DNA of 64,000 bases from Crossaster papposus (GCA_037893245.1 JBAIAA010000879.1:1-64000); one strand, 5' to 3'. Positions 11,427 through 21,869 are shown, numbered from the stretch's first letter. Made by a program: numbers and translations. The notes: a model not told the origin generated them from the sequence alone.

Positions 11427-11772
11427 ATGGCAGTAAGTAGTTAAGAGCGTGTGTTTTCTGTTCCACAGAGCGCGAGTTCGAATCCCGGCCGTCGACACGT
11501 GTGTCCTTAAGCAAGGCAATTAAACCACTATTGCTTCGTCCTTCGAATGGGACTTAAAGCCGTTTGTCCCGTGTGTGTGTATTGTGTATATATTGAACCT
11601 GGACATGCACGTAAAAGAACCCAGTCACGCTTATCGCTAAGAGAAGGGGTTGGCCCCGGTGTTTCTGGCATTTCGTTCATCCTCCTACTGGTTTCTTAAG
11701 GCTTACGAGCTACAGTGCCTTGGGCGCTTTTGAGGAATCCTCGGTTTCATTGCCGAAAAGAAATAATAATAT
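11427..11772 (+). mobile_element. tRNA-derived SINE, second copy
   Basis: It contains a good B box (GAGTTCGAATCCC at 11470), the body phrase CCTTAAGCAAGGCAATTAAA, and a tail of AATAATA repeats ending near 11772. The A-box half is truncated or mutated at the left edge. The paralogous empty site in the right arm (about 13640-13655) shows that the flanking pseudogene is continuous without it, with a short AAG-type target repeat. Same family as 2106-2720. Confidence 0.8.
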
Positions 11773-12115
11773 AATAATAATAAAGCACAGAATCAGGTAG
11801 CTCCTCCGTTTTCACTAACAGTGTAAGGGCATGCACTCTCTCATCAGTTGGACCTAGGTCCTGTAGAACCTTCAAGATCCCTTTCCTTTCCCCGCAAATC
11901 TGCCAGTTACATCTGCCCCTGATAGAGCATGGACTCCTGGTTGAGCTACAGCTGTCTGGGAACCTATAGTGCACTGTAGATTGACTCAAGGGGTATCACC
12001 CTGCATTTCTTAGCAGCCCCTGTGATGAAGAAAGTGTTTTCGCATAGACTTGGGTATGTCTGATGGCAATCACAAGAACATCGGTGTCTGGTGAGTGGAT
12101 ATCTAGAGAAGTAGC

Positions 12116-12354
12116 ACCAGTTCGCGCCGGGATTATTTTAACATCGCCGAGCCCACGGGCGGGATTATTTTTAACGAAACTCGATCTGAAGCGTGTTCAG
12201 GCTGATAGTGCCGGGAAGCACACCCACGCATTTCCGGCCTTGCCCGCTGCTGACATACATTTCCGAAGTTGAACTTGGCGTCTTTATGCGTCATCCGTTT
12301 TGAATCTGGGAATTGTTTTGCGTTTATATACGTCATCCGGCGCGAACTGGTTAA
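12116..12354 (+). mobile_element. TTAA-family MITE, copy 3
   Basis: Near-identical in body to copy 1, ending GGCGCGAACTGGTTAA. The right-arm empty site (about 13440-13460) has ACCATTAACAG, so the target was TTAA. The left TTAA is now missing, which fits a 7-bp deletion between the ACCA before the target and the ACCA at the element start. Confidence 0.85.
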
Positions 12355-13074
12355 CAGTTGCATCAATGTAATGCAGGAGGATTGTTGTATCCGCTTCTTC
12401 CTAAATGCTTGCAAGGTCCTCTATTGCTCTGTTTGCAGCCTATGCCTTGTCCTTCCAGGCAACCACAATGCACTCATCATTTGTTTCGGCAAGTATCAGC
12501 ACTTTTTCAGCAAAGTATGTGGTAAGGGCATCTTTCATCGATTCGTGAGCAAGCAGACGGCTCATACTTAGTTTTCCAATTGATGTTGAATCGGTGATGT
12601 GATATGCAACAGCCTTCCTGCCACCTAGACGTCTCTCATGAGTTGAAGCTTTCAGAGATTCACCGATGTCATAGCGGTCAAATACCAAATGCACCTCATG
12701 ATACTCCCCGTACTTCCTCCAGTAACGTTCTATGAAGTGATTTGCTAAGTCAAGACAGGTTTCGATCCACTCTGGTTTGTCCAGTGTTTGGAGATCAGCC
12801 ATTGCATCGACAATGACGACACGTTTGCAGTGAGGGTCGGCTTGATGATCTGACTGGTTATTGTCTTCCTGGGGAACTTCTTTCTTCTGTGGCAGATTTT
12901 CAAGAATATCAAGTCACTCTTTGATGTTGAATGTAGGAGTGGGCCATCTGCTGCAAACAATGCCCTTGGCACAATTGAGAATTCATAAGTACCAACAGTT
13001 TATTTCAGGTCAATATCTATTGCTTTGGAAACTACCAGCAAGTGGGATTAAATCCCAAATAAAGAGTGAAGACA

Positions 13075-14209
13075 AAATTGTGGAACTCCAGGAAGACAGG
13101 GCACTCTTTGCTCGCTATGACATCGGTGAATCTATGAAAGCTTAAACTCGTGAGAGACATCTAGGTGGCAGGAAGGCTATTGCGTATCACATCACCGATT
13201 CAACATAAATTTGAAAACTATGTATGAGCCGTCTGATTGCCCACGAATCGACGAAAGATGCCCTCACCGCATACTTTGCTGAAAAAGTGCTGATGCATGC
13301 CGAAATAAATGGTAAGTACCTTGTGGTTGCCAGGAAGGACAAGGCACAGGCTGCAAAAAGAGCAATAGAGGACCTTGCAAGCATTCAGAAAGAAGCGGAT
13401 ACAACAATCCTCCTGCATTCCATTGATGCAACTGTTAATGGTGCTACTTCTCTAGATATCCACTCACCAGACACCGATGTTCTTGTGCTTGCCACCAGAC
13501 GATACCCAAGTCTATGCGAAAACACTTCCTTCATCACAGGGGCTGCTGAGAAACACAGGGTGATACCCCTTGAGTCAGTCTACAGTGCACTAGGTTCTCA
13601 GAAAGCTGTTAGGGAAAACTGAGGAGCTACCTGTATCTGTGCTTACTGCGATCGAAGCGTTTATCTGCAGGTTATATCTCCCGTAGCTGGTGTTATGTGG
13701 TGGCTCTTCAAGAAGAAGCAAGCCCAATCATCAGAAGGTTTGCCCCCAACCCTCGCTGCACTGCGACCTGCCATTCTAAGAGCTCACTACCAAGCCTTAA
13801 TTTGGAATGGTGACATCATTGCAAACCCCACATTACCAGAACCACAGGGATTTGGCTGGGATTTAGTCATCATCATCATCATCTAGCGGCCTCAACCGAG
13901 ATTCCGTTCACAACACCGCGCCAGTAATCTCTATCCCTCATGATGTTTGGAAGGATTTGGAGGGATTTAGTAGATGGACACAATAAACTTGTAATGAGTT
14001 CTCTTCCTCCAGCTCCACAAGCAGTAATCGATCTGGTGAAATGTTACTGTAAACAAACACGATGTGCAACCAATCAATGCAAATGCAGGAAGAATGGTCT
14101 GAACTGCACTGACCTTTGCGGCTGTTCTGACGATTGGGATTATTGTGAGAATTCAGTAGAAACAAATCTAACAGACGAAGATGAGTACAGTGATGACGAA
14201 GAGGACTAG
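13075..14209 (+). pseudogene. DTD-motif/CXC protein pseudogene, right-arm copy
   Basis: Segments in order: 13075-13223 (degenerate, with stops), 13224-13620 (132 codons, containing QKEADTTILLHSIDA and HSPDTDVLVLATRRYP), 13695-13860 (WWLFKKKQAQ, ILRAHYQALIWNGD) and 13940-14209. The last has a CXC-type cluster CYCKQTRCATNQCKC, then NCTDLCGC, and an acidic tail ending SDDEED. The PDTDVLVL stretch resembles the acidic active-site strand of PIN/FEN-like nucleases, and CXC domains bind DNA; both are family-level inference. Stops near 13620 and 13880, plus deletion of the segment between, mean it is not a working gene. Confidence 0.6.
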
Positions 14210-14679
14210 ATAACGTCATAGCCACGGACAAGTTGGATCATACCCCCTCCCTTTACGTATGTAGGTCTAAATGCATACATTATCATATACCAAGATACGC
14301 TTATAGGATACACTACTCAAATATGACATACTGGTGACCATTTTTGAATAAATAATGCTAAAAACCAAAAATATGACTTACTTTAATCACATCAGATGAA
14401 TGTTCAACTACTTCCTTGTCATGGCAAATGTACGGTTTGGCTCCAAAATCAGCTTTGCACGGCATTCAGAGCCAGAGTTATGGCATAATGAAGATGTATA
14501 TGGCGGCCATTTTAAAATCCAAGATGGCCGCCCTCTGCCAAAATTTCAAAATTGCCAACATGTTTTTTTGTGCTCTCTAGTACCTAAATAACATGACTAG
14601 GTGGGTGGGATCTTCTAATCATTCATTTCCTACGGATCACCATAAGCTCCCTGACTATTTAACCAATAATATCTTTGTC

Positions 14680-14800
14680 ACTTGGGTAAATCCGATCAAC
14701 TTCAGACTGGGTACATACTTAGACCACCACACACAAATTGAAAGTAATTTTAGACACTCGAAACAGCTCTGTGTTTGTCCATAAACACATTTCTAGTTTA
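14680..14800 (+). repeat. Fragment of the ~175-bp dispersed repeat border
   Basis: Contains GGTAAATCCGATCAACTTCA and the border phrase CGAAACAGCTCTGTGTTTGT followed by ACATTTCTAG, matching 33110-33197 and 6840-6915. Confidence 0.6.
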
Positions 14801-15062
14801 TTATTTCCTTCTGTTAGTCTTTTGCGGACAATCAGGTCCTTAGCCTCTCCTTTGAAAACCATGTTGTTGCGTTCATGGTTGCCCAGGTTACGAATATGCA
14901 GCCAACTCTGCCGCTTCATTCTTTTTTCCTCCTTTGGGATTGCCAAAACTTCACAAACCAATGTTTCCTTACAGTGGTGCCTACTGCAATGCCAGGTGAG
15001 TTTCTGCTGAGGTTTTCCACAGAACAAACCATCATTGACCAGTGTGGGTTCTAATATACCGG
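14800..15062 (-). pseudogene. Recombinase-like gene fragment B (N-terminal zinc region)
   Basis: The minus-strand frame from about 15062 to 14800 contains a C2H2-like FCGKPQQKLTWHCSRHH followed by a basic region (KEEKRMKRQSWLHIRNLGNH). In the family I recall, such a zinc-finger region precedes the recombinase-like C-terminus seen at 18335-19345 and 6975-7411. The gene context is cut at both sides by the 36-bp minisatellite and a dispersed repeat. Orientation is opposite to the C-terminal piece at 18.3 kb, so these are separate decayed copies or a rearranged one. A short duplicate of its beginning lies at 16604-16700. Confidence 0.45.
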
Positions 15063-15104
15063 GGTACATGTAGATAGTGAAACTGTAGGAGCTAATGGCT
15101 ACAT

Positions 15105-15665
15105 GATGCCGAGTCCCAACTGGGTACATCTGGCCACCATGATGCACACTCCCAACCAGGTAACCAGGTACATCTGGCCTCCACGATGCAGAGTCCCAAC
15201 TGAGTACATCTGGCCACCATGCTGCACAGTCCCAACCGGGTACACCCGGCCACCTTGATGCAGACTACCAACTGAGCTCACCTGGCCGTCATGATGCACA
15301 ATCCCAACTGTGTATATCCGGCCACCGTGGTGCAGAGTCCCAACCGAGTACATCTGACCACCATGATGCACAGTCACAACTGCGTACATCTGGACACCGT
15401 GGTGCAGAGTCCTAACCGAGTACATCTGACCATGCACCATGATGCACAGTCACAACTGCATACATCTGGACACCATGGTGCAGAGTCCCAACCGAGTACA
15501 TCTGACCACCATGATGCACAGTCACAACTGCGTACATATGGACACCGTGATGCAGAGTCCCAACCGAGTACATCTGACCACCATGATGCACAGTCACAAC
15601 TGCGTATATCTGGCCACCGTGGTGCAGATTCCCAACTGAATACATCTACATGTAGCCTCCATGAT
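15105..15665. repeat. 36-bp minisatellite, block 1 (~15 copies)
   Basis: Units such as CCATGATGCACAGTCCCAAC plus GAGTACATCTGGC repeat every ~36 bp with interleaved variants (CAGTCACAACTGCG; CAGAGTCCCAACCG). Because 36 is divisible by 3, long frames with a 12-residue repeat (HHGGQMYSVGT) open on both strands. They carry no other sign of being real genes. Confidence 0.92.
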
Positions 15666-16680
15666 GCAGAGTCTCAACGAGTACAAATGTACATCTGGGC
15701 ACAAAATATTTTCTCAATTATGTTTGAGTGTTATATGAACAGAGTCATTACACATTGCAAATCAAATCTGTGTTCTCAAAATGTGTGTCATGATCTTTGA
15801 AAGTGATAAAAATTGGGCAAATCTGGTGACTAGTCTGGCAAAAATGGTCGAAATTGCAACTATCTAAATTGTGTACACTAGTTTTCTCGTAACCCTCCCT
15901 ACATTGCCTATAGCTACACATCAGGATGGAATAAAATAAGACTACTTCAAAAACGATACAAATTGAGCTCGACAAAAAATACACTTGATTTTAGTAGAGA
16001 ATTAACACTAAAATGGAAATTGCATATTAATACTCTTGTTGGTTGACTTTTCTTCAAAGCTTCTATCGCAAACGGTTCACTGAAATGTACGTCCACGCAA
16101 TGCACCACATTTACAAAAGCAGTGCCAGGAAAATCAGTGGAATATAGTTATCAAGTCATGTGAAATATGAATTTTAACATTCATAATTCACAGTAAAGTT
16201 CCGGTAATCCAGCTCATGATTTGAATAAAAGATAAGCGTCTACTAAAGTACTTCTAGTCTTGGGCTGTACATTCCAAAACTTAACAAAGAAAGTTTTGCC
16301 CTGAAACCTCATTGGTTCAAGACAACAATCAAAACGCATAAGCACACATTACAAAACAAGGAAATCCTAAGATTATTCAAATCATCAAATCTCACTTTAA
16401 TACCAGTCCTTGACAGACCAAATCTTTAGGCAGCTAAACTTGTATTAGATGTACAAAAGGGAGAGGTCATGGGAGCTGGCTGTTCTCTCAAAACAAAATT
16501 GGAAAGCTCCAAAACTGATGCCCTTAACCAAGGATTGTGTTGCATTCAATGCATTTCTTCAAAGAAGAAATGCGCCCAACCTCGATCATTAGCTGGTCCT
16601 GCCTAGTCCAACCATCATTGACCAGTGTGGGTTCGAACAAACCGGGGTACATGTAGATAGTGAAACTGTAGAAGCTAATG
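15666..16680. other. No gene seen between minisatellite blocks
   Basis: AT-rich DNA separating blocks 1 and 2 of the 36-bp array. Its last part (16604-16690) repeats 15030-15118 (phrase CATTGACCAGTGTGGGTTCG), so block 2 plus its flank is a duplicated copy of block 1 and its flank. Confidence 0.55.
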
Positions 16681-17150
16681 GCTACATGATGCCGAGTCTC
16701 AATTGAGTACATCTGGCTAACAGGAGATTCCCCATCAGAGTACAACGATCTGGCCACCATGATGAAGAGTCCAAACTGAGCGGTATACATCTGGCCACCG
16801 TGATGCAGAGTCCCAACTGCAGCCGCCATGATGCAGAGTCCCAACTGAGTACATATGACCACTGTGGTGCAGAGTCCAAGCCTACATCTGGCCACCATAA
16901 TGCCCAGTGCTAACCGGGTACATCTGGCCACCATGCTGCACAGTCCCAACCGAGTACATCCGGCCTCCATGATGAAAAGTCCCAACTGGGGACATCTGGC
17001 CACCATGCTGCACAGTCCCAACTGAGTACATCTGGCCACCATGTTGCACAGTCCCAACCTGGTACATCTGGCTACCATGATGCACAAGCCCAGCTGAGTA
17101 CATGTACATCTTGCCACCATGGTCGATGCACAGTCCCAACCGGGTACATC
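16681..17150. repeat. 36-bp minisatellite, block 2
   Basis: About 13 units of the same family as block 1, more length-variable. It is interrupted at 17150 by a hAT-type element and continues as block 3. Confidence 0.9.
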
Positions 17151-17945
17151 CAGTGTTGTAGTCGAGTCACCTATGTCGAGTCCGAGTCACGGGTCACTTA
17201 AGTTTAAATAATTAAATAGTTAAACTACTTTGACCAGTTCACTTAGATGACTGGATCACTATTGATCGTAAACAACACACAGCCATCTCAGTCAGGCGGT
17301 GTTTTTACAGGTACCAGACATGCCAGACTATGGTCAGCTTCGGTTGCGTCTATGGCTAGATCAGCGCGTAAGCCGCCTATGTTTTAACATTAAAAAGAGG
17401 TAGCGATATAGCCGCAGCCAGCTAAAGCCGTCATTCGGATTCCGGAGACGAATTCCTATTTCCCTGGTAATATGCATCAAGCAGTGGCTATGGTGTTAAG
17501 GTTGACAGAATACCAGCGTTAATATTGGTGTCGTGCACAATAATGCTTTTACAGAAATATATCCCAGTGTTATTATGCGTATTGAACATACACATGTACA
17601 TGCGCTGTACATTACATGGGCATAGCAACACATTAATCACAAACACTATTACTTGCAACATCAGTATAACTGCTTATTTCGTGTGCTAAACGTTAATATT
17701 CCCCAATGTGCATGACGATCGGATCATTGGAATTGTTTTTAATATTTACAAAAAAAATAAAAAGGTATTGTTGGTGAAAATACGTGACTCGAGTCACAAG
17801 TCCTCGAGGTCAAGTCCGAGTCATGGTAGCCGAGTCCGAGTCTTTTGCCGACGTGACTCGAGTCAAGTCCGAGTCACCAAAACTATGACTAGAGACGGAC
17901 TCGAGTCCTAGTCCTGGACTCGAGTCATACAACTCTGGGTACATC
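17143..17945. mobile_element. Nonautonomous hAT-type element with 8-bp TSD
   Basis: Element 17151-17937 (787 bp) is flanked by a perfect 8-bp duplication GGTACATC (17143-17150 and 17938-17945). Its inverted termini are CAGTGTTGTAGTCGAGTC on the left and, read inward, CAGAGTTGTATGACTCGAGT on the right. CAGNG ends and an 8-bp duplication fit the hAT superfamily. Subterminal regions carry many GACTCGAGTC-type palindromes, possible transposase-binding repeats. No transposase frame is present. Confidence 0.88.
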
Positions 17946-18325
17946 ATGTCATCATGATGCAGAGTCCCAACTGAGTGTATATGACCACTGTGGTGCAGAG
18001 TCCCAGCCTAAATCTGGCTACCATGATGCACAGTCCCAACCGAGTACATCTGGCCACCATAACGCACCACGTGAGTACATCTGGCCACTATGATGCACAT
18101 GCAGTCCCAACCGGGTAAATCTAGCCACCATATGATGCAGAGTCCCAACTGAGTACATCTGGCCACTTTGCACAGTCCCAACTGAATACATCTAGCCTCC
18201 ATGATGCAGAGTCCTAACCTAGTACATCTGGCCACCGTGATGCACAGTCACAACCGCGTACATCTGGACACCGTGGTGCACAGTCACAACTGCGTACATC
18301 TGGACACAGTCATCTGGCTGCCATG
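17938..18325. repeat. 36-bp minisatellite, block 3
   Basis: Continuation of the array after the hAT insertion, about 10 degenerate units, ending at the recombinase-like pseudogene. Confidence 0.88.
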
Positions 18326-18334
18326 ATGCCTATT

Positions 18335-19345
18335 ACCAAACCTTTTCAACAGGCCGCACGGCTACAACATACAAGGAGCTGGCCAACACTTACACAGGTT
18401 GTTTTGTACAATAGGAGACCAAAATATGAAAGTATTGAGGTTTACAACTATAATCAGCAAGTACAATCCAAGAAAGCTGTTCATGATGAAATTCTCGAAA
18501 GCTAACTCCACCCGAAAAGGTTTCTCTAAAAAGGCTGACATTGCTTATGGTGCGGGGAAAGCGAGGGCGTGGAGTTCCAATTCTCATGCCAGTTAACATG
18601 AAAGAAAGTTTGGATATGTTGGCTAAAGAAAACAAGGGTAAAAGTTTCCTGTTTTCTCGACTTTGTGAGAATTAAACCACTCCTTCAACCAGTTCGCGCC
18701 AGATGACGTATATAAACGCAAAGATTTCCCCCAATTCAAAACGGATGAAGCATAAACACGCCAAGTTCAAGTTCAGAAATGTATGTCAGCAGCGAGCAAG
18801 GCCGGAAATGCGTGGGTGTGCTTCCCGGCACTATCAGCCTGAACCCGCTTCGGATCGAGTTTCGTTAATAATAATCCCGCCCTTCGGCTCGGCGATGTTA
18901 AAATAATCCCGGCGTGACCTGGTTAAGGGCGTCTGGCATTGTTGCCAAGTTAGCAGCATCTGCTGAACCTAAGCTACAACAGCCATTCACAATCAGATGT
19001 ACAAAGTTCAGAAAGCATCTCGCAACTATGTGTCAGTTGCTAAATCTGAAGAAAAACACGCTTGAGCAACTGGCCAATCACATGGGGCATGATATAGTAA
19101 CCCACAGAGAGTACTACTGACTTCCTATGGAAAGAGTGCTCATTGCAAAAAAAGAGCAAGTTGCTTAGTTTGGCACATGAGGGAAGAACAAACACGAATT
19201 CAAAGGGAATTCACTATTTAAATGAGATCAATCTTGACCCTGATGAAGCCTTGACACAGTATCTGATGAGGAATTCACACACAAGTGAGTCTCAAAGAAG
19301 AGTTAAGATATTGCTAACGATGAATGCATCGTATGTTAACTGCTG
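18335..19345 (+). pseudogene. Recombinase-like gene fragment C (C-terminal part)
   Basis: Plus-strand copy of the protein at 6975-7411: RPKYESIEV near 18418, the GRGVPILMPVN region near 18565-18600 (frameshifted), and FSRLCEN near 18655. A TTAA MITE (18686-18925) then splits it. After the MITE it continues with RCTKFRKHLATMCQLLNL (about 18998-19050), LANHMGHDIVTHREYY (about 19072-19119), an in-frame stop, and a tail to about 19345. The R-K-H then GH..H..YY arrangement resembles the C-terminal catalytic block of tyrosine recombinases, as in Crypton-like elements. This is motif-based inference. Multiple frameshifts make it nonfunctional. Confidence 0.6.
18686..18925 (-). mobile_element. TTAA-family MITE, copy 4 (inverted)
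   Basis: Reverse-oriented copy of the family, beginning CAACCAGTTCGCGCCAGATG and ending GACCTGGTTAA. The paralogous empty site at 7012-7026 reads CCTTAAAGGAG on the plus strand, confirming insertion at TTAA. Confidence 0.85.
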
Positions 19346-19358
19346 ATGGTTTTCCATC

Positions 19359-19948
19359 TTAAAGGGTACTTGAAATCCAAAACTTTAATATGGCGAAATA
19401 TACGTTTTAATAATGCTGAATACCTAACAACTGCAAAAACTTCATATTTGTTTATGTTCGTTCATTAATCATGACCCTAATATAAAAAGCAATATGCGCC
19501 GTGCCCCGCCCATAAAAGATGACGTCACGGTAAGAATAGAGCGTGGCTGTACCAGGCTAAGCCTAGCCTTGAATACAAGGCTATGCTGTATCCGCAAAGT
19601 GGGATCATCGTTTGCCACAACACTAAACGTGTACATAGCCGTGCACATACGTATAATAATGCATTGCGGGCTATGTACAGGTTTGGTGTTATGACAAACG
19701 ATGATCCCACGTTGCGGATACAGTGCAGCCTTGTATCCAAGGCTAGGCTTAGCCTGGTATATCCACGCTATATTCTTACCGTGACGTCATCTTTTGTGGG
19801 CGGGGCACGGCGCATATTGCTTTTCATTTTAGGGTCACGATTAATGAGCAAAACCTAAACAAAAAAGTTTTTGCAGTTGTTAAGTATTCAGCGTTATTAA
19901 AGCGTATATTTCGCCATATTAAAGTTTTAAATTTCAGTTACCCTTTAA
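19359..19948. mobile_element. Long-arm foldback element with TTAA TSD
   Basis: Element 19363-19944 lies between two TTAA (19359-19362, 19945-19948). Two arms of ~270 bp are near-perfect reverse complements: AGGGTACTTGAAATCC at the left end, TTTCAGTTACCCT at the right, with the arm phrase GATGACGTCACGGTAAGAAT and its complement. The ~40-bp centre is around GTGCACATACGTATAATAAT. The RNA would form a very long hairpin. It has no coding capacity. Confidence 0.88.
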
Positions 19949-20514
19949 GTATTTTGCTTATGGTATATTGCAGTTCTGCGACAACAGATTTGTTAAAGAA
20001 CAAACTGACAACTTTGCTTGACATAATGGCTGTTTTGCATTTAGCTTCGAATGGGAACAAACTGCAACAATAGTGCTTGATATAATGGCTGTTTCGCGTT
20101 TAGCTTTGAACGGGAACAAACTGCAACAATATTGCTTTGATTGCTGTCCCGAGCTTTCAGCTCAGAGAAGTTGTCACATCGCGGTTGTATCATGCGGGGA
20201 AAAATGGAAAATAGCATAATTATCAAACTAAAGAGTATTCATATTATAATACTGATGAACCGCTGATTTTAGGCTAACCATTTGTTAGATTTTAAAAATC
20301 AGATTTAATTAATAATGGCCTTTTCCCCACAGCCATCTGATCCACCCACTTTACTAGTCAAATATTTAGAACTCTCAATACTGTGTATGAGAGTCCCTAA
20401 ATGTAAGCAGGGGTGTGAGTGGCCACATGCAAAAAAAAACCTGAAAACGGCCAGCAAAAAGCTGACATTTAATCAGTTCCCATACTTTAGTACAGAGCAG
20501 GTGTACCAAAAAGC
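19949..20514. other. No supported gene
   Basis: Contains a short tandem duplication (about 20030-20130, GGGAACAAACTGCAACAATA twice). A polypyrimidine-AG (CCTTTTCCCCACAG) ends at 20331 and could be a splice acceptor, but the following frame is unrecognised. Confidence 0.4.
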
Positions 20515-21628
20515 TTAAAGGAAACATGTAGTCTAACATCTTCATTACGCATTTTTTGTTTTAAATCAATAGATTTATGTGTATCAAATGTGAATAAAAA
20601 GCAAAACTGGTTCTAGTGTACGTTTAGTGTGGTAATTTGCCGTCCAGAAATTGACCCCCCCCCCTTTTTAAATTTCGCGGCCACTCAAAATAAGTGACGT
20701 AAATCGAGTCAGGCCCGGACAAATTATCGATAGTCGGTACGCGACGTCTAGGTACGAGACGGGTTCGCGTGGCCACGTACGCACACATTGTTGTGTGTAC
20801 GAGAGTGAACGAATCCCGTACGCCTTGTGCACACGTACGTACATGTACATGTAAACGCGATCACCCACACGCACGCTGTCCAAAGCAAAGGATACCGTAC
20901 AAAGTACATGTACATGTACAGTAATCGGCGCGGACTAAACATGGACGATCGTGAAAGTTCTTCGTCGGTTTTTAGTGAATCTGACGAAAACAGTACAGAT
21001 TCGTCCGATTGGAATATCGTTAGGACAGCATCTGACTTCAGCATGTTTTTTAAGGGCATGCCAAAGTTGCTGTACAGACCAGTGTCGAAGCACGACCGCT
21101 CAAAATGGTCGCTGCAGATCGGGCCGAAAAATCACTAGGCCCGGCGGGACCACTTCGCTCTGGTAAGCTTTACTTTGGCTGTCCAAATCCTCCGATATTT
21201 AGGATCAGCCGGAAACAAATGAAGGCTTACTCTATCCTTGGTAGTTTTGCTACACCCAGCAGCTACACATCTAGTCGGCATGACTGAAAACAGTTGTATT
21301 TTTACCCTGATTTAGAATAAAAAACCGGCATGGTAAACTCGTAGACAAAGACTTGTTGCATGCAATGCGCGCATAATGCAAGCCAGGCCCGGGTAGCGCA
21401 CCCCCGCAGCGAGGCAATTCTCTGCCTCGATTTTTGTCATACCCCACGCGAAGTTTTATGTTAATGAGGCTTCCCTTTGAGGGGCGGAGTGGTATGACTA
21501 AACATTTTCAAAAATTATTTTCTCCCATTTATCACAGAAAATAAACACAACCTCACACATAATGTTGTTGTCAATATGATACTTTATTGATTTAAGCAAA
21601 AAAACACCTTATTACATGTTTCCTTTAA
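20515..21628 (-). mobile_element. Kolobok-like TTAA element with THAP domain, copy 1
   Basis: Flanked by TTAA (20515-20518, 21625-21628), with inverted termini AGGAAACATGTAGTC on the left and ATTACATGTTTCCT on the right. A ~1.1-kb second copy at 45943-51851 is interrupted by a Gypsy element. Kolobok transposons use TTAA targets and encode THAP-domain transposases, which matches the THAP remnant at 20890-21281. The rest of the transposase is missing, so this is a deletion derivative. piggyBac is the alternative, but the THAP domain favours Kolobok. Confidence 0.8.
20890..21281 (-). pseudogene. THAP-domain transposase N-terminus remnant
   Basis: From an ATG at 21281-21279 the minus strand reads a THAP (C2CH zinc-finger) domain. 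CVAAGCSK supplies the first two cysteines, then LHLFPADPKYRRIW, then in the same frame CSDHFERSCFD (the C..H pair), and a SDAVLTIF box like the AVPT motif that closes THAP domains. Two adjacent in-frame stops (TAG TGA) at 21132-21137 break it. The same double stop occurs in the second copy at 46.5 kb, so it was already present in the copied master. THAP domains bind DNA at transposon ends. Confidence 0.75.
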
Positions 21629-21869
21629 ATTTAGGGTAAAAATCTGCTAAAAAGCTGAATTCTCACACTCCTGTGTAAGATTCTGAAAACATACAACACA
21701 AGAAAATACTAACCGACACATCAAACACCCTGTCCAATACAACTTTAGAACGAATCAGTCAACTGTGTACAAAAACAGTCTGCCATATAGTCTGCCATTA
21801 GACTACTGAAGAGATTTCCAAACAGCATGTTATCACTTTAAAAAATAGAAATTGCATACCATTTGATAT

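Larger units (their letters stand above)
10908..12972 (-). pseudogene. DTD-motif/CXC protein pseudogene, left-arm copy
   Basis: On the minus strand, 12802-12440 reads as a coherent piece (phrases VHLVFDRYDIGESLK and RRLGGRKAVAYHITD). After the MITE and the SINE, weaker homology continues to a cysteine-rich tail near 11080-10950 and an acidic end near 10910. The right-arm copy (13075-14209) gives the parts lost here. The interrupting insertions, frameshifts and stops show it is dead. The family looks like an uncharacterised invertebrate protein with a nuclease-like DTD motif and a C-terminal CXC (tesmin/TSO1-like) domain; that assignment is inferred from motif layout and memory, not from a search. 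Confidence 0.55.
10455..14665. repeat. Large inverted duplication (two ~1.6-2.4 kb arms)
   Basis: The left arm (10455 to about 12760) is the reverse complement of the right arm (about 13075-14665). Shared marks include AGTCAGGGAGCTTATG at the outer ends, the GGCGGCCATCTTGGATTT block (10584 and 14510), the GATGATGATGATG run (11230 and 13870) and the same degenerate gene. The left arm is longer because it carries a SINE (11427-11772) and a TTAA MITE (12116-12354) that the right arm lacks, so both inserted after the duplication. Confidence 0.85.

Noticed and set aside
15099-17139. Frames with a 12-residue repeat on both strands
   Set aside because: A 36-bp minisatellite keeps frames open on both strands. 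Units vary freely and include indels.
20315-20518. Exon after CCTTTTCCCCACAG
   Set aside because: The translated frame is low-complexity and unrecognised, and it runs into the TTAA element border.
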